A stretch of 64,000 bases of DNA from Actinocatenispora rupis (GCF_016861975.1 NZ_BOMB01000016.1:62001-126000); one strand, 5' to 3'; positions 43,193-51,382 are shown, numbered from the stretch's first letter. Numbers and translations are program-made. Notes: generated by a model from the letters alone, not told the origin.

Positions 43193-43289
43193 GACGTGGC
43201 AGGCTACCCGAGATCCGGGGATATGGACCGCCTTGTGGATCCCGGGTGCCTTTGGTATCGGATGTCGGGCGACGCCCCTGATCGGGGAC

Positions 43290-43324
43290 GGCCCGCGGTG
43301 TCCGTTCTGGGGTCACCGCGGGCC
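43290..43324 (-). terminator. Hairpin terminator of the aldehyde dehydrogenase gene
   Basis: GGCCCGCGGTG and CACCGCGGGCC are perfect 11-bp arms around a 13-nt loop, 6 nt beyond the stop codon. Confidence 0.65.
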
Positions 43325-43330
43325 GGTGGG

Positions 43331-44791
43331 TCAGGGGGCGGGAAGCGCCACGTACCGGGTCTCCAGGAACTCCTCGATGCCGACGCGACCGCCCTCGCGG
43401 CCCAGCCCGGACTGCTTGACCCCGCCGAACGGCGCGGCCGGGTTCGACACCAGCCCCTGATTGAGGCCGATCATCCCGGTGTCGAGTCGCTCGCTCAGCC
43501 GTACCCCGCGGCCCAGGTCCGTCGTGTACACGTACGACACGAGGCCGTGCTCGGTGTCGTTGGCCAGGCGTACCGCCTCGTCCTCGGTGTCGAAGGCGAC
43601 GATCGGGGCGACCGGGCCGAAGATCTCGGTGCGCAGGATCTCCGCGTCCGCCGGTACGTCCGCCAGCACGGTCGGCGGGTAGAAGTGCCCCGGCCCGCCC
43701 GGCGCGGTACCACCGGTGACGACGCGGGCGCCGCGCCGTACGGCGTCGTCGACCAGGCGGGTCACCTTGGCCACCGCGTCCGCGTCGATCAGCGGGCCGA
43801 GCGTGACGCCGTCGTCGGTACCGCGGCCGGGCCGCAGCGCCGCCATCCGCGCCGTGAACCGCTCGGTGAAGTCGGCCAGCACGCCGCGCTGCACGTACAG
43901 CCGGTTGGCGGCGGTGCACGCCTCGCCGCCGTTGCGGGTCTTCGCGAGCATCGCGCCGTCGACCGCCGCGTCCAGGTCCGCGTCGTCGAACACCAGGAAC
44001 GGCGCGTTGCCGCCCAACTCCAGCGACGTCCGTACGACGTGTTGGGCGGCCTGGCCCAGCAGGTGCCGGCCCACCTCGGTGGAGCCGGTGAACGACAGCT
44101 TCCGCACCCGTCCGTCGGCCAGCAGCGGCCCGACGACACCGCCCGGGTCGCTGGTCGTCACCACGTTGAGTACGCCGTCCGGCAGGCCCGCGTCGGCCAG
44201 GATCTGCGCCAGCGCGAGCGAACACAGCGGCGTCTGCTCGGCCGGCTTGAGCACCATCGTGCAGCCGGCCGCCACCGCGGGGCCGATCTTGCGGGTGCCC
44301 ATCGCCATCGGGAAGTTCCACGGCGTCACCAGGACGGCCGGACCCACCGGGACCTTGAGTACGAGCATCCGGGCGGCACCGTTGGGCGCGCTGGCGTACC
44401 CGCCGTCGATGCGCACGGCCTCCTCGGCGAACCAGCGGAAGAACTCCGCCGCGTACGCGATCTCGCCGGCCGCCTCCGCCAGCGGCTTGCCCATTTCGAG
44501 GGTCATCAGCAGCGCCAGCTCGTCCGTCCGGTCCACGAGCATCTGGTACGCCCGGCGCAGGATCTCGCCGCGCTCCCGTGGCGCCGTACGGGCCCAGCCG
44601 TCCTGGGCGGCCGCGGCGGCGTCGAGCGCGGCCATCCCGTCCTCGGGCGTCGCGTCGGCCACCGCGCACAGCTCCGCGCCGGTGGCCGGATCGGTCACCG
44701 GGAACGTCCGGCCACCGCTGGCGTCACGCCAGCGGCCCCCGACGAACAGCCCCTTCGGTACGGCGGCGACGACCTTCTCTTCGTCCGGCAT
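43331..44791 (-). CDS. NAD(P)-dependent succinate-semialdehyde-type dehydrogenase (486 aa)
   Basis: This is a full aldehyde dehydrogenase. TPWNFPMAMGTRKIGPAVAAG is the Rossmann entry, LSFTGSTEVGRHL binds the cofactor, SLELGGNAPFLV holds the catalytic Glu, and NGGEACTAANRLYVQ the catalytic Cys (near residue 285). The ALDH profile and the LKPAEQTPLCSLAL and GLNQGLVSNPAAPFGGVKQSGLGREGG motifs are those of succinate-semialdehyde dehydrogenases (GabD). ATG at 44791 is preferred over upstream starts because protein-like sequence begins there. It diverges from a class III aminotransferase across a GntR-type palindrome. Confidence 0.92.
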   Translation of the reverse strand: MPDEEKVVAAVPKGLFVGGRWRDASGGRTFPVTDPATGAELCAVADATPEDGMAALDAAAAAQDGWARTAPRERGEILRRAYQMLVDRTDELALLMTLEMGKPLAEAAGEIAYAAEFFRWFAEEAVRIDGGYASAPNGAARMLVLKVPVGPAVLVTPWNFPMAMGTRKIGPAVAAGCTMVLKPAEQTPLCSLALAQILADAGLPDGVLNVVTTSDPGGVVGPLLADGRVRKLSFTGSTEVGRHLLGQAAQHVVRTSLELGGNAPFLVFDDADLDAAVDGAMLAKTRNGGEACTAANRLYVQRGVLADFTERFTARMAALRPGRGTDDGVTLGPLIDADAVAKVTRLVDDAVRRGARVVTGGTAPGGPGHFYPPTVLADVPADAEILRTEIFGPVAPIVAFDTEDEAVRLANDTEHGLVSYVYTTDLGRGVRLSERLDTGMIGLNQGLVSNPAAPFGGVKQSGLGREGGRVGIEEFLETRYVALPAP

Positions 44792-44849
44792 GTGCCCACC
44801 CCTGTCGAACCGGTTGCTGAATCGGCGTCTCCGGACCATGCTAGGGGCA

Positions 44850-44863
44850 GATTGTCGACAATC
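44850..44863. promoter_or_regulatory. GntR-type operator, copy 1
   Basis: GATTGTCGACAATC is a perfect 14-bp palindrome in the 95-bp gap between the divergent dehydrogenase and aminotransferase genes. An ACAATCC half-site follows. Copies recur at 49803 and 50631. FadR-type GntR regulators bind TTGT-N2-ACAA-like sites, and such a regulator is encoded at 51382. Confidence 0.75.
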
Positions 44864-44886
44864 CAACAATCCGGAACGAGGTTGCC

Positions 44887-46122
44887 ATGGCCGCACTGTC
44901 TCCGCTGCTCGCCCAGGCCACCGGCGTACTCGTCGACCACGGCGCCGGCACCACGCTGTACGCCGAGGACGGTCGGCGGTACCTGGACTTCACCGCCGGT
45001 ATCGGCGTGACCAGTACGGGGCACTGCCACCCACGAATCGTCGAGGCCGCCCGGGAGCAGGTCGGCAAGCTGATCCACGGGCAGTACACGACGGTCATGC
45101 ACCGTCCGCTGCTCACGCTCACCGAACGGCTCGGCGCGGTCCTGCCCGACGGCATCGACTCGCTGTTCTACGTGAACTCCGGGTCCGAGGCGATCGAGGC
45201 GGCGCTCCGGCTCACCCGCCAGGCCACCGGCCGGCCCAACGTGATCGTCTTCCACGGCGGCTTCCACGGGCGTACGGTCGCGGCGGCGTCCATGACCACC
45301 TCCGGTACCCGGTTCTCCGCCGGGTTCTCGCCGCTGATGGGCGGCGTGCACGTCGCGCCGTTCCCGTACGCGTACCGGTACGGCTGGGACGAGGCGGCGG
45401 CGACCGAGTTCTGCCTGCGCGAGCTGGACTACCTGCTCGCCACGCTGAGCGCGCCGTCCGACACCGCCGCGTTCTTCGTCGAGCCGGTCCTCGGCGAGGG
45501 CGGGTACGTGCCGGCCAACGCGGCGTTCCTTGCCGGGCTGCGGGAGCGCGCCGACCGGCACGGGATCCTGCTCGTGGTCGACGAGGTGCAGACCGGATTC
45601 GGCCGTACGGGGCGGTTCTGGGGGCACGACCACTTCGGCGTGACCCCCGACGTACTGGTCACCGCCAAGGGCCTCGCGTCCGGTTTCCCGCTGTCGGCGA
45701 TGGCCGCGTCGGCCGAGCTGATGGCGCGCGCCTGGCCGGGCTCCCAGGGCGGCACGTACGGCGGCAACGCGGTCGCCTGCGCCGCGGCCCTCGCCACCCT
45801 CGACGTGATCGCCGACGAGGGCCTCGTCGACAACTCCGCCGTACTGGGGGAGCGGCTGCTCGACGGCGCCCGCGCGGTCGCCAAGGGGTACGAGCAGATC
45901 GGGGACGTGCGCGGGCTCGGGCTGATGGTCGGCACCGAGTTCACCGACGCGGAGACCGCGCGCCGGGCGCAGGCCGCCGCCATCGAACGCGGCATGCTGC
46001 TGCTCACCTGCGGTGCGCACGGCCAGGTCGTACGGATGATCCCGCCGCTGGTGGTGACGGCCGAGGAGGTCGACGAGGCGCTGGAGATCTGGTCCGCCTC
46101 CGTCGCCGCCGCGACCGCCTGA
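44887..46122 (+). CDS. Class III aminotransferase, GABA-aminotransferase-like (411 aa)
   Basis: PLP-fold motifs are in order: FTAGIGVTSTGHCHPRIVEA, FYVNSGSEAIEAALRLTRQATGR, FHGGFHGRTVAAASMT, VVDEVQTGFGRTG and the PLP lysine in VTAKGLASGFPLSAMAA (near residue 260). The enzyme moves the amino group of an omega-amino acid such as GABA or beta-alanine to a 2-oxoacid. Together with the divergent semialdehyde dehydrogenase this gives the classical amine to semialdehyde to acid route. A GGAACGAGG ribosome site precedes the ATG. A 13-bp hairpin follows the gene. Confidence 0.93.
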   Translation: MAALSPLLAQATGVLVDHGAGTTLYAEDGRRYLDFTAGIGVTSTGHCHPRIVEAAREQVGKLIHGQYTTVMHRPLLTLTERLGAVLPDGIDSLFYVNSGSEAIEAALRLTRQATGRPNVIVFHGGFHGRTVAAASMTTSGTRFSAGFSPLMGGVHVAPFPYAYRYGWDEAAATEFCLRELDYLLATLSAPSDTAAFFVEPVLGEGGYVPANAAFLAGLRERADRHGILLVVDEVQTGFGRTGRFWGHDHFGVTPDVLVTAKGLASGFPLSAMAASAELMARAWPGSQGGTYGGNAVACAAALATLDVIADEGLVDNSAVLGERLLDGARAVAKGYEQIGDVRGLGLMVGTEFTDAETARRAQAAAIERGMLLLTCGAHGQVVRMIPPLVVTAEEVDEALEIWSASVAAATA

Positions 46123-46129
46123 CGCGCCA

Positions 46130-46164
46130 CGACGCCGGCCCGTCCGTACCGCGGGCCGGCGTCG
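46130..46164 (+). terminator. Hairpin terminator of the aminotransferase gene
   Basis: CGACGCCGGCCCG and CGGGCCGGCGTCG form perfect 13-bp arms around a 9-nt loop just past the stop codon. Confidence 0.7.
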
Positions 46165-46204
46165 CGGTGCCCCGTACGGCCGGCGGTGTGGTGCACTGTC
46201 GGCC

Positions 46205-46873
46205 GTGACGTACGTGCTGATTCCCGGTGCCGGTGGCTCGTCCTGGCACTGGCACCGGCTGGCCGCCGAGCTGCGGTCCCGCGGTGCCGAGGTGCTGACC
46301 CCGGACCTGCCGGCCGCCGACCGTGCCGCCGGCTTCCCCGAGTACGCCGAGGTCGTCGCCGCGGCCGTGGGTGACCGTGCCGACGCGGTACTCGTGGCGC
46401 ACTCGCTCGGCGCCTTCACCGCGCCGCTGGTGTGCGAGCGGATTCCGGTGCGGCTGCTGGTACTCGTGGCCCCGATGGTGCCGCGGCCGGGGGAGTCCGC
46501 CGGCGAATGGTGGGCGGCGACCGGGCATCCGGGCGCGCCCCTCGACCCCGACGTACGGCAGGCGACGAACTTCCACGACCTGCCGGACGACGAGGCCGCC
46601 GAGGCGAACGCGCGCTGGGGACCGCAGTCCGGCGCGCCGTTCCGCGCCGCGTACCCGCTGCGGGCCTGGCCGGCGGTGCCGACCCGCGTGCTGCTGTACC
46701 GCGACGACCGGCTGTTCCCGTCGGACTTCCAGCGCCGCGTGACGAAGGACCGCCTGGGCGTCGGTTGCGACGAGACGCCCGGCGGCCACTTCGCCCATCT
46801 GAGCCACCCGGTCGCGGTCGCCGACCGGCTCGTGGCGTACGCCAGCGCGGCGGCTACAGGCGGCGGAACGTGA
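46205..46873 (+). CDS. Alpha/beta hydrolase, EstC/hydroxynitrile-lyase-like (222 aa)
   Basis: VLIPGAGGSSWHWHRLAAELRSRGAEVLTPDLP is the usual start of small plant-esterase-like hydrolases. LVAHSLGAFTAPLVCERI holds the nucleophile Ser (GHSLG-type, near residue 67), and GGHFAHLSHPVAVADRL gives the catalytic His near the end. It is expected to cleave an ester or thioester. The GTG start at 46205 has no clear ribosome site. The last 20 bp overlap the convergent DUF3830 gene. No palindrome copy is seen at its own start. Confidence 0.85.
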   Translation: MTYVLIPGAGGSSWHWHRLAAELRSRGAEVLTPDLPAADRAAGFPEYAEVVAAAVGDRADAVLVAHSLGAFTAPLVCERIPVRLLVLVAPMVPRPGESAGEWWAATGHPGAPLDPDVRQATNFHDLPDDEAAEANARWGPQSGAPFRAAYPLRAWPAVPTRVLLYRDDRLFPSDFQRRVTKDRLGVGCDETPGGHFAHLSHPVAVADRLVAYASAAATGGGT

Positions 46874-47348
46874 GGCTCTCGCCCTCCACACCGCGCAACC
46901 ACATGTCCTGCGCGGCGTCCGCCATGCCGTCGAGGCCCTCCTCGATGGTGGCGAACACGTTGCCCGGCACGTACCCCCGGTCGCCGTTGATGAGCAGGTT
47001 GTTCCGGCCGTAGAACAGGGCCAGGTCGACGACCTGCTCGCCGCTGTGCGCCGCGCTGCCCTCGTCGTACCCGTAGGCGACGGCGCCGATCTCCCACGGC
47101 TCGAACGCGAAGAAGCACACGTCGCCCGGGATCGGCGTGATGGTGGGGTTCTCGGTGCCCGGATCCGAGCCGAGCGCCGGCATCAACGCGTAGATCTCGT
47201 TCCGCGCGTACTTCGCGTGGTACGCGGATCCGCTGCGGGGCAACGCATCCCACACCGCCGCGCAGGTACGGGGGGCGAGGTCGTCCAGCAACCGCGCCCG
47301 GCAGGACGCGCCGCGCTTGTCCAGGGCGATCTCGACGTACCGGCTCAT
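46854..47348 (-). CDS. DUF3830 (cyclophilin-like) protein (164 aa)
   Basis: The sequence VEIALDKRGASCRARLLDDLAPRTCAAVWDALP starts a small all-beta fold like cyclophilin/TRAP-type DUF3830 proteins. The middle carries HAKYARNEIYALMPAL and PIPGDVCFFAFEP, and the C-terminus FYGRNNLLINGDRGYVPGNVFATI is strongly patterned, with conserved Asn, Asp and Gly. No reaction is known for this family. GAAGGAG lies upstream of ATG 47348, which overlaps the amidase stop by 4 nt, so the two proteins are made together and probably act on the same compound. Confidence 0.8.
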   Translation of the reverse strand: MSRYVEIALDKRGASCRARLLDDLAPRTCAAVWDALPRSGSAYHAKYARNEIYALMPALGSDPGTENPTITPIPGDVCFFAFEPWEIGAVAYGYDEGSAAHSGEQVVDLALFYGRNNLLINGDRGYVPGNVFATIEEGLDGMADAAQDMWLRGVEGESLTFRRL

Positions 47349-48778
47349 CGACGCTCCTTCGGTGGTACTGCAACGGAAAGGTCCGGCGCCTGCCACGCGG
47401 GCAGGACGGCTTCGGCGGTCCGGGCGACCGCGAGGACCAGGTCGTCGGAGTGACGCGGGCCGACGATCTGCAACCCGACCGGCCGCCCGTCGGCGGTCAG
47501 CCCCGCCGGTACGGTCGCGGCCGGCTGCTGGGTCAGGTTGAACGGGTACGTGAACGGCGTCCAGCTCGGCCACGCCGGTACGCCGGAGGCCGTGGAGCCG
47601 GGCGGCACGTCGTGCCCGGCCTCGAACGCGGCGATCGGCATCGTCGGCGTGAGCAGGATGTCGTAGCTCTCGTGGAACTGTCCCATGTGGACACCCAGCG
47701 CGGTGCGCCGGTCCATCGCGGTCAGGTAGTCGGCGGCGGTGAACGTCGCGCCGCGCTCCCACACCGCGCGCAGCCCCGGGTCGATCCGCTCCGCCGAGCC
47801 GGGCGGGAAGTGGTCGAGCCACTGCGCCGCGCCCGCGCACCACAGTACGTCGAACGCGTCGGCCGGGTCGGCGAAGCCCGGGTCCGCCAGTTCGACCCGC
47901 AGCCCGGCGTCGGCGAGCGCCTCGACCGCGCCGCGCACGATCATCGCCACCTCGCCGTCGACCTCCGCGTACCCGAGGGTCGGGCTGTACGCGGCGACCA
48001 GGCCCTGCACCGGCCGCCGCACCGCCTCCCGGTACGAGCCGACGAGCTGGGGGAGCGCGTTGGGGTCGCGGAAGTCGCGCAGTGCCAACACATCCAGCAG
48101 CAGCGCCAGGTCGTCGACCGAGGTGGCCATCGGCCCCGCGTGCGCCAGCGAGCCGAACGGGCTCGACGGGTACAGCGGGATCCTGCCGTACGTGGGCTTG
48201 AAGCCGGCGATCCCGCAGAACGAGGCGGGGATGCGCACCGAGCCGCCCCCGTCGGTACCGACGGACAGGGCGCCCATGCCGGCCGCGACGGCCGCCGCGC
48301 TGCCGCCGGACGAGCCGCCCGCGGTGAGGTCCGTGTTCCACGGGTTGCGGGTGATGCCGGTCAGCGGCGAGTCGGTGACACCCTTCCAGCCCAGTTCGGG
48401 CGTGGTGGTCTTGCCGATCAGGACGGCGCCGTGCTCGCGCAGCCGGGCGGTGACCGGGGCGTCGGTGTCCCAGGGCTGCGCCGGGTCGATGCAGCGGGAG
48501 CCGCGCAGCGTCGGCCATCCCGCGGTCAGGAACATGTCCTTGATCGACACCGGGATGCCGTCGAGCAGCCCGATCGGGTTGCCCTGCCGCCAGCGCTGCT
48601 CGGACTCGGCCGCCGCGGCCGTGGTGGCCTCGACGTCCAGGTGGCAGAACGCGTTCAGCGCCCCGTCGTACTGCTCGATCCGGCGCAAGGCTCGGTCGGT
48701 GGCCTCGACCGGTGACCACTCACCGGTCGAGTAGCCGGCGACCAGTTCGGTCGCGGTGGGCAAGGTGGTCGTCTCCAT
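47345..48778 (-). CDS. Amidase signature family hydrolase (477 aa)
   Basis: The amidase Ser-cisSer-Lys triad is visible: Lys in GIPVSIKDMFLTAGWPT (near residue 79), and the two Ser in the GGSSGGSAAAVAAGMGALSVGTDGGGS block (near residues 155-180). The length and the final QIVGPRHSDDLVLAVARTAE are typical of GatA-like amidases. It would hydrolyse a carboxamide or related C-N bond to release ammonia or an amine. It is the middle gene of a minus-strand unit (dehydrogenase, amidase, DUF3830). Confidence 0.92.
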   Translation of the reverse strand: METTTLPTATELVAGYSTGEWSPVEATDRALRRIEQYDGALNAFCHLDVEATTAAAAESEQRWRQGNPIGLLDGIPVSIKDMFLTAGWPTLRGSRCIDPAQPWDTDAPVTARLREHGAVLIGKTTTPELGWKGVTDSPLTGITRNPWNTDLTAGGSSGGSAAAVAAGMGALSVGTDGGGSVRIPASFCGIAGFKPTYGRIPLYPSSPFGSLAHAGPMATSVDDLALLLDVLALRDFRDPNALPQLVGSYREAVRRPVQGLVAAYSPTLGYAEVDGEVAMIVRGAVEALADAGLRVELADPGFADPADAFDVLWCAGAAQWLDHFPPGSAERIDPGLRAVWERGATFTAADYLTAMDRRTALGVHMGQFHESYDILLTPTMPIAAFEAGHDVPPGSTASGVPAWPSWTPFTYPFNLTQQPAATVPAGLTADGRPVGLQIVGPRHSDDLVLAVARTAEAVLPAWQAPDLSVAVPPKERR

Positions 48779-48789
48779 GTGTGCGCTCC

Positions 48790-49776
48790 TCAGCCGGTCG
48801 GCACGTACCCGAGTCGGAGGTCCACGACGTTACGCAGTGGTTGGTCGGCCAGCCAGCGGTCGAGGTTGTCGGCGAACAGCGCGGCGAGGTCGTCGCGCCA
48901 GCCGAGGGTGTCGCCGGACATGTGTGGCGACACCACCAGTCCCGGCACCGTCCACAGTGGAGAGTCTGGAGGCAGCGGTTCGGTGTCGAAGACGTCCAGT
49001 GCGGCACCGGCGATCCGGCCGGCGGTGAGCGCGGCGACCAGGTCGGCGGTGACCACCAGCGGGCCGCGCCCGATGTTGACCAGTCGCGCGCCGGGACGCA
49101 TCGCGGCCAGCGCCGCGGCGTCGATCATGCCGGTGGTCTGTTCGGTCAGCGGCGCGGCCAGGACGACGTAGTCGGCGTCGCCGAGCAGGCCGGGCAGCGC
49201 CGGAAAGCCGTGCACAGTACCGAAGTCCGCGTCGCTCGCCCGCTCGGTACGCCCCACGCCGGTCACCCGCAACCCGACCGCCGTGAGCATCCGCGCGATG
49301 GCGCGGCCGATCGGCCCCGTCCCCACCACCAGCGCGCTGCGCCCCGCGACCGACTCCGTCTCCCGGTACGCCCAGCGCCGTTCGCGCTGCGCCGCGAGGG
49401 TGTCGGGCATACCCTTGGCCATGGCCAGCACCAGGCCCGTGACGTACTCCGCGATCGGGGTGTCGAACACGCCGCGTGAGTTCGTGACGGTCACGCCGCC
49501 CTCGCGCAGCGCGGGGCACAACACCGTGTCGACACCGGCCGCGGCGACGTGCACCCAGCGTGGGTGCGGGCCGTCGACGGGCCAGGCCGCGGGCACGGCG
49601 CGGCTGCGGAAATCCCACACCAGCAACGCATCCGCGTCCTTGAGCGCCGCCGGCAGCTCGTCCTCGGTGACGAGGACGAAGCGTGCGCGGCCGTCGAACG
49701 CGGCCAGACCGGAGGGCCGGTCATCGGCATACAAGACGGCCACTGTGGGGTGAGCCGGGCCACTTTCGGTCACCAT
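48790..49776 (-). CDS. D-isomer-specific 2-hydroxyacid dehydrogenase (328 aa)
   Basis: NAD-binding motif VVGTGPIGRAIARMLTAVGL (GxGxxG near residues 145-165), VLAAPLTEQTTGMIDAAALAAMRPGARLVNIGRGPLV (Arg-containing catalytic block) and the late DVFDTEPLPPDSPLW and VVSPHMSG (catalytic His) identify the family, closest to GhrA/hydroxypyruvate reductase types. It reduces a 2-oxoacid or oxidises a D-2-hydroxyacid. ATG at 49776 fits the protein; the frame extends upstream into the operator. It heads the minus-strand unit facing the isomerase-like genes. Confidence 0.9.
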   Translation of the reverse strand: MVTESGPAHPTVAVLYADDRPSGLAAFDGRARFVLVTEDELPAALKDADALLVWDFRSRAVPAAWPVDGPHPRWVHVAAAGVDTVLCPALREGGVTVTNSRGVFDTPIAEYVTGLVLAMAKGMPDTLAAQRERRWAYRETESVAGRSALVVGTGPIGRAIARMLTAVGLRVTGVGRTERASDADFGTVHGFPALPGLLGDADYVVLAAPLTEQTTGMIDAAALAAMRPGARLVNIGRGPLVVTADLVAALTAGRIAGAALDVFDTEPLPPDSPLWTVPGLVVSPHMSGDTLGWRDDLAALFADNLDRWLADQPLRNVVDLRLGYVPTG

Positions 49777-49777
49777 G

Positions 49778-49805
49778 TTGACACCGTAGGAACGAATCGT
49801 ATGAT
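49778..49805 (+). promoter_or_regulatory. Strong sigma70-type promoter for the first isomerase-like gene
   Basis: TTGACA (49778-49783) and TATGAT (49800-49805) are near-consensus boxes 16 bp apart. The GntR-type palindrome at 49803-49816 overlaps the -10 box and start site, an arrangement that suits repression. Confidence 0.65.
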
Positions 49806-49816
49806 TGTCAACAATC
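49803..49816. promoter_or_regulatory. GntR-type operator, copy 2
   Basis: GATTGTCAACAATC has perfect 6-bp arms GATTGT/ACAATC with a CA centre. It lies between the divergent 2-hydroxyacid dehydrogenase and isomerase-like genes and overlaps the -10 box of the plus-strand promoter. Confidence 0.78.
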
Positions 49817-49874
49817 CGAGGGGTACCCCGGAGCCCGTGGTGTGCGGGTGGCATCCGCCCGCAAAGGTGTGAAC

Positions 49875-50621
49875 ATGCTGGGGGTCGCCTTGGATCTGAC
49901 GTTCGACGGACCCCTCGCGCAGCGGGGCATCGGCGTGATCGCGCCGTTCGACCTGGCCCTGGAGCGCGAGTTGTGGCGCTGGGTGCCCGCGGAGGTGTCC
50001 CTGCACCTGGCCCGCACGCCGTACGAACCGGTCCCGGTCAGCCTGCGGATGGCCGAGCTGGTCAGCGACTGCCGGCACCTGACCGCCGCCACCCGCGACG
50101 TACTGCACGTCGAACCCGAGGTCATCGCGTACCTGTGCACGTCGGGGAGCTTCGTCGGCGGGATCGCCGCGGAGAAGGAGCTGGTGTCGGCGATCGTCGC
50201 GGCCGGCGCGCCCGACGCGGTCACCACCTCCGGCGCCCTCGCCGAGGTACTGAGCGCGCTCGCGCTGCGCCGCATCTCCGTGGTCACGCCGTACGACGCG
50301 GACCTGACGGGCCGGCTGCACGAGTTCCTCGGTGAACTGGGCGTCGACACCGTCGCCAGCGAACACCTCGGTCTCGGCGCGGGCATCTGGAAGGTCAGCT
50401 ACCGCACCATCGCCGAGCACATGCTGCTCGCCGACCGGCCCGACGCCGAGGCGGTCTTCGTGAGCTGCACCAACCTGCCGACGTACGACCTGATCGATCC
50501 GTTGGAGGAGGCGCTGGGCAAGCCGGTGCTGACCGCCAACCAACTGACCATGTGGGCGTGCCTGCGCCGGATGGGGCTGCCGGTGGTCGGCCCCGGGCGG
50601 TGGCTCACCGACATCGGCTAG
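49875..50621 (+). CDS. Maleate isomerase / EutA / arylmalonate decarboxylase-like protein (248 aa)
   Basis: The protein belongs to the Asp/Glu racemase superfamily, maleate-isomerase branch. Cys in YLCTSGSFVGG (near residue 85) and Cys in FVSCTNLPTYDLIDPLEEALG (near residue 198) form the two-cysteine active site used for cis-trans isomerisation, racemisation or decarboxylation. The family includes EutA of ectoine breakdown and arylmalonate decarboxylase. ATG at 49875 follows AAAGGTG; GTG at 49842 is possible. It is controlled by a strong promoter overlapped by a GntR-type operator. Confidence 0.85.
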   Translation: MLGVALDLTFDGPLAQRGIGVIAPFDLALERELWRWVPAEVSLHLARTPYEPVPVSLRMAELVSDCRHLTAATRDVLHVEPEVIAYLCTSGSFVGGIAAEKELVSAIVAAGAPDAVTTSGALAEVLSALALRRISVVTPYDADLTGRLHEFLGELGVDTVASEHLGLGAGIWKVSYRTIAEHMLLADRPDAEAVFVSCTNLPTYDLIDPLEEALGKPVLTANQLTMWACLRRMGLPVVGPGRWLTDIG

Positions 50622-50630
50622 GCTGTGTGC

Positions 50631-50644
50631 GATTGTCGACAATC
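50631..50644. promoter_or_regulatory. GntR-type operator, copy 3
   Basis: GATTGTCGACAATC, identical to copy 1 at 44850, lies 9 bp after the first isomerase-like gene and 19 bp before the start of the second. A TAGGCT hexamer at 50619-50624 may be the -10 box, placing the operator at the start site. Confidence 0.78.
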
Positions 50645-50662
50645 TGTCCGGAGGTGGCCAGC

Positions 50663-51382
50663 GTGACGACGGTCGGAATCCTGTACCCGGGGCACGCCGC
50701 GGAGGACGACTACCCCACCGCGGAGAAGCTGCTCGGCCCCGACGTGTCGCTCCCCGTCGTGCACACGTACGGCGAGGACCTGCACGCCGTCGACGCGCTG
50801 CTCGACCTGGGCCGGTCCGACCGGCTCGCCGTAGGTGCGGCGAGCCTGTCGAAGTACCACCCGGACGCGGTGCTGTGGGCCTGCACGTCCGGCAGCTTCG
50901 TGTTCGGCTGGGAGGGCGCGACCGCGCAGGCCGAGGGCCTCGCCGCGGCCGCCGGCGTACCGGCGACGAGCACGTCGTTCGCGTTCGTGCGCGCCGCCCA
51001 GGCCCTCGGCGTACGGCGGGTCGCGGTCGCGGCGAGCTACCCGGCCGAGGTGGCGACGCACTTCGCGGAGTTCCTGGGCCGCGGCGGGCTGTCGGTGACC
51101 GGGCTGTCCTCGCAGGGCATCGTGACCGCCGCCGAGGTCGGCCAGCTCGACCCGGCCGACGTGGTCGAGCTGGCGTGCGCGCACGACACCCCGGACGCCG
51201 AGGCGGTGCTCGTACCGGACACCGCGATGCGTACGGTCGCGTTGGTGGACGAGATCGAGGAGCGGCTGGGCAAGCCGGTGCTGACCGCCAACCAGGTCAC
51301 CATCTGGGCCGGCCTGCGACTCGCCGGACACGACGGTGCACACGACGGTCCGGGAGCTCTGTTCCGTACCGGGAGATCGTGA
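50663..51382 (+). CDS. Maleate isomerase-like paralogue lacking the second cysteine (239 aa)
   Basis: The sequence is related to its upstream neighbour: the first active-site region WACTSGSFVFGWEGATAQ is intact (Cys near residue 74). In the second region the neighbour has SCTN but this protein has PDTAMRTVALVDEIEERLGKPVLTANQ, so Asp replaces the second Cys. It may be a decarboxylase-like or altered-specificity form, or a non-catalytic partner. A GGAGGTGG ribosome site precedes GTG 50663. It overlaps the GntR gene by one base. Confidence 0.82.
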   Translation: MTTVGILYPGHAAEDDYPTAEKLLGPDVSLPVVHTYGEDLHAVDALLDLGRSDRLAVGAASLSKYHPDAVLWACTSGSFVFGWEGATAQAEGLAAAAGVPATSTSFAFVRAAQALGVRRVAVAASYPAEVATHFAEFLGRGGLSVTGLSSQGIVTAAEVGQLDPADVVELACAHDTPDAEAVLVPDTAMRTVALVDEIEERLGKPVLTANQVTIWAGLRLAGHDGAHDGPGALFRTGRS

